A stretch of DNA of 64,000 nt from the NCBI GenBank assembly GCA_949361645.1, contig OX442415.1, forward strand, positions 22,921,790-22,985,789, read 5' to 3'. Shown one piece after another: positions 59,701 to 64,000 of the stretch. The notes below the pieces were generated by a model. It ran no database searches. It was not told the origin of the DNA and saw only the letters and a program-made list of their open reading frames with translations. Position 1 is the stretch's first letter. Every line of letters starts with the position of its first letter. The position numbers and the translations under genes are program-made. The DNA is from Spongilla lacustris (lineage: Eukaryota > Porifera > Demospongiae > Spongillida > Spongillidae).

Positions 59701-61299
59701 TCTACATGTATGCCTACAGTATGACTACATGTAGTTCTGTTGTTGAACAATGTGTGGTATGTATCTTTGTGTACTGTCCCATCTTGTGTACATGTATATG
59801 GGGTTGTTGTATGGCTTCTTATTATATGCACTTATCTTTACAGGGGGGACGGACTCCACTGATAGAAGCATCAGCTGGGGGGCATGTTGGATGTGTGCAG
59901 CTGCTGTTAGATAGGGGTGCCCAGGTCAACCATCACGATAAAGTGAGTGCAGATTGAGATGAGACCAGTGTCTGTTGCTGTATGTGTGAAGAGGGCATAG
60001 TGTAAGTGATCTGAGTGCAGAATGTTGTGTGTGTTGGACCTTGTTGGTGAGGTGGGAATTACGATATGGTGAGTGCAGTTTGAGATGATATCTGTATGCA
60101 AAATGTTGTGTACAGTACCATCCACCCACAAGATCACACTCGCATGCGAGTGTATTGCGAGTCGAGTGCGTGGCGCGCGACTCACGCGTGCGAGTACAAT
60201 TTTAAATTAGCCCTCGATACGTGCGCGTGTTGTAAGCGTCACTCAAATATCGATTTACGGCATGGCTACAAATGATTACATTAGTTTAAAGCTATTAATA
60301 GTAAATGGTTTTGTTCCAGCTGTTTTGCTTTGGGTTAAGGCGCGTGAGTCATTATTGCACTCGATCCAGTCACGCGCAATGTCAAGCGTGCGCGAGTGTG
60401 AACTTGTGGGTGGGCCGGCGGCACTGTAGGTTGGGCTTTGTTGGTCAGGTGTCTGTTTGTATGGCTTCAAGGATGTAGCTACATGTATTGTTGATGTGTG
60501 TGCAGTGAAGAAGAGCATGTTAGTGAATGTGTACATGTACTTTTACATGTGTAGGTGGATGTTATCTAGAAAATAGGAGTTGTAACATGTTGTTATCTCT
60601 TTGCAGTATGAAGCTACATGCTACAGCTGACATTAAGCTTCTAAGTAGGAGATTATCTCTTGTGTTGTAAAGATTGCTATTGTACTGGATGTACATATAA
60701 AAGTATACAGTTGGTGGTCTAAGCCCTGGACCCCTACCTGTTGGTAGGAAACCCCTCACATCCTCCCTCATTAAACGTAATGTTTAGCAATTAGATGATG
60801 TAAATTTTGGTACATGTACATAATATGGTGAGCACTAAGGCACTAAGGGTGGGGGAGGGGTATCTAGCTACATGTACAAATCCTCTGGCATCAAACCTCC
60901 TATAGCATAGTTTGGTATTAAGATGGCAAAGAATTGTCAATATTGATTCCAGCTTGTTAATTCATGATTTCTCAAAGTAAAGGCCCTATCCACCCCCCCC
61001 CCCCCCCCCCCCAGTTCTGCCACACCTAAGTCCCCTCATCAATTAGCCCCTGCCTACTCTATGCCTATGAATACATGTAGTTCTGTTGTTGAACAATGTG
61101 TGGTACATGTATGTATCCTTGTGTACTGTCCTATCTGTATACAAGTATATGGGGTTGTTGTATGGCTTCTTACTATATGCACTTACATGTATTATTACAG
61201 GAGGGACAGAACCCACTGATGATGGCATCATTTGGGGGGCATGTTGGGTGTGTGCAGCTGCTGTTGGATAGGGGTGCCCAGGCCAACGATAGTGATATG
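42281..61299 (+). CDS. Ankyrin-repeat protein, one repeat per exon (3' end outside the window)
   Basis: Seven exons of exactly 99 nt, all phase 0: 47031-47129, 48004-48102, 49017-49115, 57289-57387, 58237-58335, 59844-59942 and 61201-61299. Six encode a near-identical 33-residue ankyrin repeat (GGRTPLMEAS..GHVGCVQL then LLDRGAQVN); the first is divergent (SFAVLRGRIEEVTSLLEQGA). Ankyrin stacks bind other proteins. A short first exon, 42281-42301 (MDYFKAK), is proposed because its phase matches and an ATG follows a TATA-like box; this part is tentative. Introns share long homologous stretches, so exon plus intron was duplicated as a cassette. Intron 1 carries a hAT element and intron 4 (49116-57288) a minisatellite and a long repeat array. 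No further domain is visible in the window. Confidence 0.85.
42515..46274 (-). mobile_element. hAT transposon, autonomous type but broken
   Basis: Left end CAGGGGCGGATACAGG (42515 onwards) and right end CCTGGATCCGCCTCTG (to 46274) are inverted hAT termini. It inserted into a TG-rich run, where TGTGTGTC precedes the left end and a near match adjoins the right, so the 8-bp duplication cannot be placed exactly. It carries the interrupted transposase at 43269-46172. The termini match the non-autonomous copy at 25877-27056. Confidence 0.85.
43269..46172 (-). pseudogene. hAT (TTF-zinc-finger/ZMYM1-like) transposase, frameshifted
   Basis: The start is probably ATG at 46172 (MATKRSATILTFFSKR), with small exons at 46172-46112 and about 46000-45750. 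A TTF-type zinc-finger part is readable near 45140-45260 (SWLEQHKWLVY, GGFCKYCVLF). Then comes the DUF4371-type core (44937-44117: IIADEVT, CRGQAYNGAAAM, CRTRWVERH). The C-terminal hAT dimerisation region is at 43269-43991 (IGCTLLVSSCEAERSFS). Frame changes separate the blocks near 45250, 44700 and 44100. The catalytic box normally reading YDGA is YNGA here, so one catalytic Asp is replaced by Asn. It is therefore an inactive copy. ZMYM1-like host proteins share this architecture, but the flanking termini favour a transposon. Confidence 0.8.
46305..46815. mobile_element. Foldback element with a helicase-like remnant
   Basis: The left arm (TATCAAGCCTATACCTC, GTGGGCTATTAACACCTGAT, AAGTCTGACCGTTGATTGAG) at about 46330-46440 is mirrored at about 46680-46800. 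Both outer sides carry CGACCTTCGC-type hairpins. The 250-bp centre encodes a RecQ-like fragment on the minus strand. It lies in the first intron of the ankyrin gene. Confidence 0.75.
46527..46715 (-). pseudogene. RecQ-like helicase N-terminal remnant
   Basis: Reads ELRSYPEMKPEQLEVAATFI, then EGMQRYFFSS and YLDYGKQEF. This resembles the Q-motif and Walker-A start of RecQ-like helicases (LKxEQxE.v..F..G.dvFv.LPTGYGKS) with the Walker-A glycine/threonine/serine residues lost. It is captured between the arms of the foldback element. Not functional. Confidence 0.5.
47378..47660. mobile_element. Foldback MITE in an ankyrin intron
   Basis: ACCTATCAATGGTAAGTGC on the left is mirrored by GCACTTACCATTGATAGGT on the right. 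Inside, ATGGGGGATTTGACATT pairs with AATGTCAAATCCCCC. Runs of C (left) and G (right) flank the centre. Confidence 0.75.
47768..47875. mobile_element. Third copy of the CTCGTxCCCAGACC hairpin MITE family
   Basis: TACCCAGACCCTCATTCC pairs with GGAATGAGGGTCTGGGTA, and the right end continues to CGAGACTA. Flanks TATGGTAG and AATGGTAG suggest a worn target duplication. The left end has lost the terminal TAGTCTCG. It lies upstream of the ankyrin exon at 48004. Confidence 0.65.
50590..51165. repeat. 29-bp minisatellite
   Basis: A tandem array with unit close to TGAAGATGTGAGGGAGTGTG followed by TGTATAGTG (29 bp), drifting into shorter GTGGGTGGTGTGAAGGAGTG variants after 50880. It lies in the long ankyrin intron. 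Protein-like frames (HTHSLTPLHY on the minus strand) are artefacts. Confidence 0.9.
51716..51724 (+). promoter_or_regulatory. TATA-box candidate before the long repeat array
   Basis: TATAAATAG, a strong TATA consensus, followed about 30 bp later by CAGCAGCATCGC. It heads about 4.5 kb of non-coding repetitive DNA inside the ankyrin intron. It could drive a non-coding transcript or be a promoter relic of a mobile element. Confidence 0.45.
51960..56240. repeat. Degenerate long-period repeat array without coding capacity
   Basis: Three diverged copies of a block of about 1.3-1.6 kb. The word GTGAGGGTGTGCTTAACTGT, or a close variant, starts at 52931, 54250, 55814 and 56183. Blocks at about 54000-54590 and 55520-56100 align over some 600 bp (TTTTAGGACAGGTTTGCTTG, GAGCATCAGCTCAT). 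A fresher 285-bp tandem duplication is at about 52175-52800. A recurrent phrase TTCCCAGATCATAGTGTG appears many times. The plus strand is dense in stops and no frame resembles a protein. The TATA box at 51716 lies just upstream. Not a family I recognise. Confidence 0.75.
53757..53802. repeat. Poly-T followed by poly-G tract
   Basis: About 22 T then about 22 G. Such a junction is prone to sequencing and assembly errors. Confidence 0.95.
59396..59603. mobile_element. Decayed copy of the palindromic MITE family
   Basis: Shares GAATAGTCCTATATTTAGCA, CTTGTTCCCTTCC and CATTGCCTTCAAATCCTATA with the copy at 31201-31507. The left arm is truncated. Located in an ankyrin intron. Confidence 0.75.
60113..60426. 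mobile_element. Mariner-type MITE
   Basis: Starts CAGTACC after TA (60111-60112) and ends GGCACTG before TA (60427-60428). The inverted ends share CCACCCACAAG and TCACACTCGC. A TA target and CAGT terminus are typical of the Tc1/mariner superfamily. It interrupts a stretch that is otherwise homologous between ankyrin introns, which supports its boundaries. Confidence 0.8.
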
Positions 61300-61589
61300 G
61301 TGAGTGCAGTTTGAGATGAGATAAATGTCTGTTTCTGTCATGTTCCCGTGTGTGAAGAGGGCATAGTGTGAGTGATCTGTGTGCAGAATGTTGTGTGTGT
61401 TGGACCTTGTTGGTGAGGTGTGAATTTGTATGACTTAAGGGATGTGTAGCTATGGTTGAAGTGAGAAGTATGTAAGTGCGCAGTGAAGCAGAGTATGTTT
61501 GTGGAAGAATTGAAGATTTATTGTTAACAATTACCGAGTGAGAGATCAGATAGTGTGCCTGATAAGTTAATAATTAATTACTGATGCCA

Positions 61590-63700
61590 GGACGAGTGGT
61601 TTGGCAACATGCGGGTAGTTGGATACCAATCCCCCTTTTGGTGGGCGTCTGGGTACCGCCCCATTGGCACTGAGGGGTGTGTGTGAGGATCCACCCTCCT
61701 GTTGCAGGGTGGGTGGATCAGCTGGCCAGACTAGGTCACATGTGAGGTGTTAAACTACCTTAAACTCTATTTAACCTCCATGCTGTGGAGCAGCGATCGA
61801 CCAGGCCTACTACTCTAGTTTGGCGAACCCCGGGCTTCGATGGGTGTCGGCCATTCCCCTTCCATTTGAGGGTGTGGCCCTAGGCACTGCCCATCCGTGG
61901 GCGTGCTGACCCTGCCCAAAGACGAGGTACATCCCAATCCAGGGGGCGTGCCTCGACCACCCCCAAACTGTAAAGTACTTAACAATCATTGATAATACAG
62001 CTTAGTAACAAGCTAGTAAAATAACAAGATGGACATGTATCTTAACATTAAAATTCAAGTCCACTCCAGCTAATGACAAAGACAGTGCCGCGAGGCTCGC
62101 GGTCATGAGGCGTGCAGATATAACGAAGGAATGCCGCACTATGCCATCTGCCCAGGGTTTGGATCATGGAATCTTCCATACCCGCTTTTGCAGCTGTCGT
62201 GGCGGCCCCGATGCGGAAATGGTGGCCCGCGAACTGATCATTAGGAAGACCTGCCGCCTTCATGTAACCTCTCAACTGTGCAATGAAACGTGGTTTGGTG
62301 ATAAGCTTTTTCTCACCATCGATGAAGAAATATCCTGATGAATCGCCTCTGCAATTTATGAACTAAGAGAATATTGGCTCCTGCGCCAAATTGACTTTTT
62401 TAAGTGGATTTTAACCAAGGTAGCGACTGCCCTGCTGTCAAGCCCCAGGAAAGGTGACTAGCCAAAGTGTACTCGGCCTCTGACCCAATCAGTAATTCCC
62501 CGAGGCAGAAAAAACCGAAGAACGCCGAGGTGGCAATAGGACCTAGACACTCGCGGCATATGTGCTGGTACTTGCAACGGTCGTAACGACATCTCCCGTC
62601 GTTGTAGTTCCTACAGATTGTGTCCTTTGCTGGGTGCATATGGGGACTCGACGGCCTACGAAGCTGGTCGAGATTTGACGGGCAGGCATGAAGGTTGTGC
62701 GTCTCACTGAGGCAGTAGTGACACCGCGGAATGACCTTGGCGCGACCGGTAAACGCCTCACTGTAAAGTCGCGAATTTCCCACCGACCAGTTGAGATCTC
62801 TCCTGGCCAGGGCCTCCCGACGATGCTGGCGATCCTAGGCCACCCACGCGGTGCCTTTAAAGTTCCTGGCCGCGTGAATGATCGCCGATTGGTAGGCCCA
62901 CATCTCAGTGGCTTTGGTGGTGTGTTTCGACGTCAAAACACAACCGGGCGAATCCCTACAACCACAGGGTGATCTCAGCAATAGGTGCACGACGGACGAG
63001 TCGGCGTGACAATGGATGGGTGTCGGCCCCCGTTTGGGACTCTTCTTGACACGCGTCTGGCAACATGTCTGCCATTTCTACGAATTCGAAGACGAGAATT
63101 CGCTTGACGAGTCGAGCCAGTAGCCCTGCGACTGGGTTGAATGACGGTGCCTGATTCAATGACGACGGCACTGTGCTCAATGCCGGCACCTGCAGTTGAC
63201 TCTCGCCCGAGAACAGTGGAGTAAACGTCGGCACATCTACAACGGGCATCGAGGGGGCCATACCTAAAACACCACGAAGGAAGTACATGTACTATATTGC
63301 ACACCTATAATCACATGAAACACGTTAAGTACTGAACGTTCGCATGTTCAAATGACGACGACAACAGTGGAGAAATAGCATTGATTATGCGCCCCTTCTA
63401 CCAACCCAACTATTGCGATGCCACCATTCGACTTACTGGAGGACTGAGATGCTCCCTTCATCATGACAGCCAAGCCAGCTGACGCTCGTTAAAAGGTGGG
63501 TCTTCCTTAGACGATTGCAAGCTGGCCGTTGCTTCAGTAGTAGATTTTTCACCCATCGTGAAGTATCCTCAAAATAAAATCAATGAACGCGGCAGACTAG
63601 CGATCATGTGTGCCAGGCGCATGCGCCCCAGCCCTTATGTAGCCGATGTAGGCGTGGGCACGAGCGTCGGTTAACCGCATTTAACTACCTTAAACTCTAT
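61590..63700 (-). mobile_element. Dead tyrosine-recombinase element in an ankyrin intron
   Basis: A coding remnant on the minus strand (62048-63288) is flanked by related direct words TTAAACTACCTTAAACTCTA (about 61749) and TTTAACTACCTTAAACTCTA (about 63680). The G/C-rich segment 61590-61990 lies beyond the recombinase 3' end and is probably element tail. Exact ends are not determined. Confidence 0.7.
62048..63288 (-). pseudogene. Gag-like zinc-finger plus tyrosine recombinase remnant
   Basis: From N to C: LVKRILVFEFVEMADMLPD (about 63050-63110), ARNFKGTAWVA*DRQ with a stop, a CX2C...H...C segment (CHYCLSETHNLHACP) with a CCCH-like finger (CRNYNDGRCRYDRC, HICREC), a recombinase N-part (GELLIGSEAEYTLASHL) and its catalytic C-part. 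The last keeps HHFRIGAATTAAKAG, LGRWH and the nucleophile Tyr in FLRYI, i.e. an H-x-x-R...H...Y signature. A stop near 62400 and a frame change near 62350, plus a missing middle segment, make it inactive. Similar proteins occur as phage-integrase-like repeats in cnidarian and sponge genomes (family knowledge). Confidence 0.75.
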
Positions 63701-63887
63701 ATACATGTATATGTATATCGAGATGTACATGTATGATACAAGAAGTACACCTAAGTTCCCTCATTCAGAATAAGCACCCACCTACTCTATACCCATGTAC
63801 ATGTAGTTCATGTAATTCTGTTGTTAAACTATGTGTGGTTAGTATCCTTGTGTACTGTCCTATCTGTTACATGTACAAGATATAAAA

Positions 63888-64000
63888 AACATTCTCTCTT
63901 GAGAAAGTTGGTGGTATATACGATTTGAAAGCAATGGTGCTATGAAACGGAAAGGAACAAGGGATCAACGATGGTACACAATTATAGTCCTATATTTAGC
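63888..64000. mobile_element. Palindromic MITE copy cut by the window edge
   Basis: Reads AAAAAACATTCTCTCTTGAG, GAAAGTTGGTGGTATATA, GGAACAAGGGATCAACGATG and AGTCCTATATTTAGC, the same left arm as at 31201. The right arm would continue beyond position 64000. Confidence 0.8.

Overview
This is a eukaryotic nuclear window with split genes and short GT-AG introns, AT-rich intergenic DNA, many microsatellites and minisatellites, and abundant decayed transposons. One 200-N assembly gap is present. The gene content suggests a marine non-bilaterian invertebrate, most plausibly a demosponge. It comprises a WAV3-like VWA protein, a NEDD4-type HECT ligase, a one-repeat-per-exon ankyrin gene, K02A2.6-type Gypsy elements, hAT elements and tyrosine-recombinase elements. 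That organism call is an inference; nothing here proves a species.

Layout. (1) 1-1.1 kb: the 3' exons of a VWA/Vwaint gene on the + strand. (2) 1.1-6.6 kb: non-coding DNA with a possible 2.1-kb TIR element and a 23-bp CACGTG-rich minisatellite. (3) 6.7-16.5 kb, minus strand: the WW-repeat and HECT part of a NEDD4-like ubiquitin ligase. One intron holds a decayed Gypsy element and another a 30-bp minisatellite. The WW/HECT reading frame carries an in-frame stop and a frameshift. (4) 19.7-24.4 kb: a young, complete LTR retrotransposon with apparently identical 185-bp LTRs and a GAAAT target duplication, but altered catalytic motifs. (5) 24.4-29.9 kb: nested DNA transposons and a 602-bp palindrome built from 54-bp repeats. 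(6) 29.9-37.0 kb, minus strand: a complete ten-exon copy of the same VWA gene, tail-to-tail with copy 1, with MITEs in its introns. Behind it a 1.13-kb tandem duplication repeats the promoter and a truncated exon 1. (7) 39.4-42.3 kb: an assembly gap and MITEs. (8) 42.3-61.3 kb and beyond, + strand: an ankyrin gene in which every repeat is one 99-nt phase-0 exon. Its introns contain a broken hAT element, a foldback element with a helicase-like remnant, several MITEs, a 29-bp minisatellite, a ~4.4-kb degenerate long-period repeat preceded by a TATA box, a mariner-type MITE and a dead tyrosine-recombinase element.

The host genes (VWA protein, HECT ligase, ankyrin protein) do not form an evident pathway. 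The main theme is how local duplication and insertion reshape genes: exon-1 duplication, whole-gene inverted duplication, exon/intron cassette amplification, and transposon loading of introns. I see no prokaryotic genes, CRISPR array or operon.
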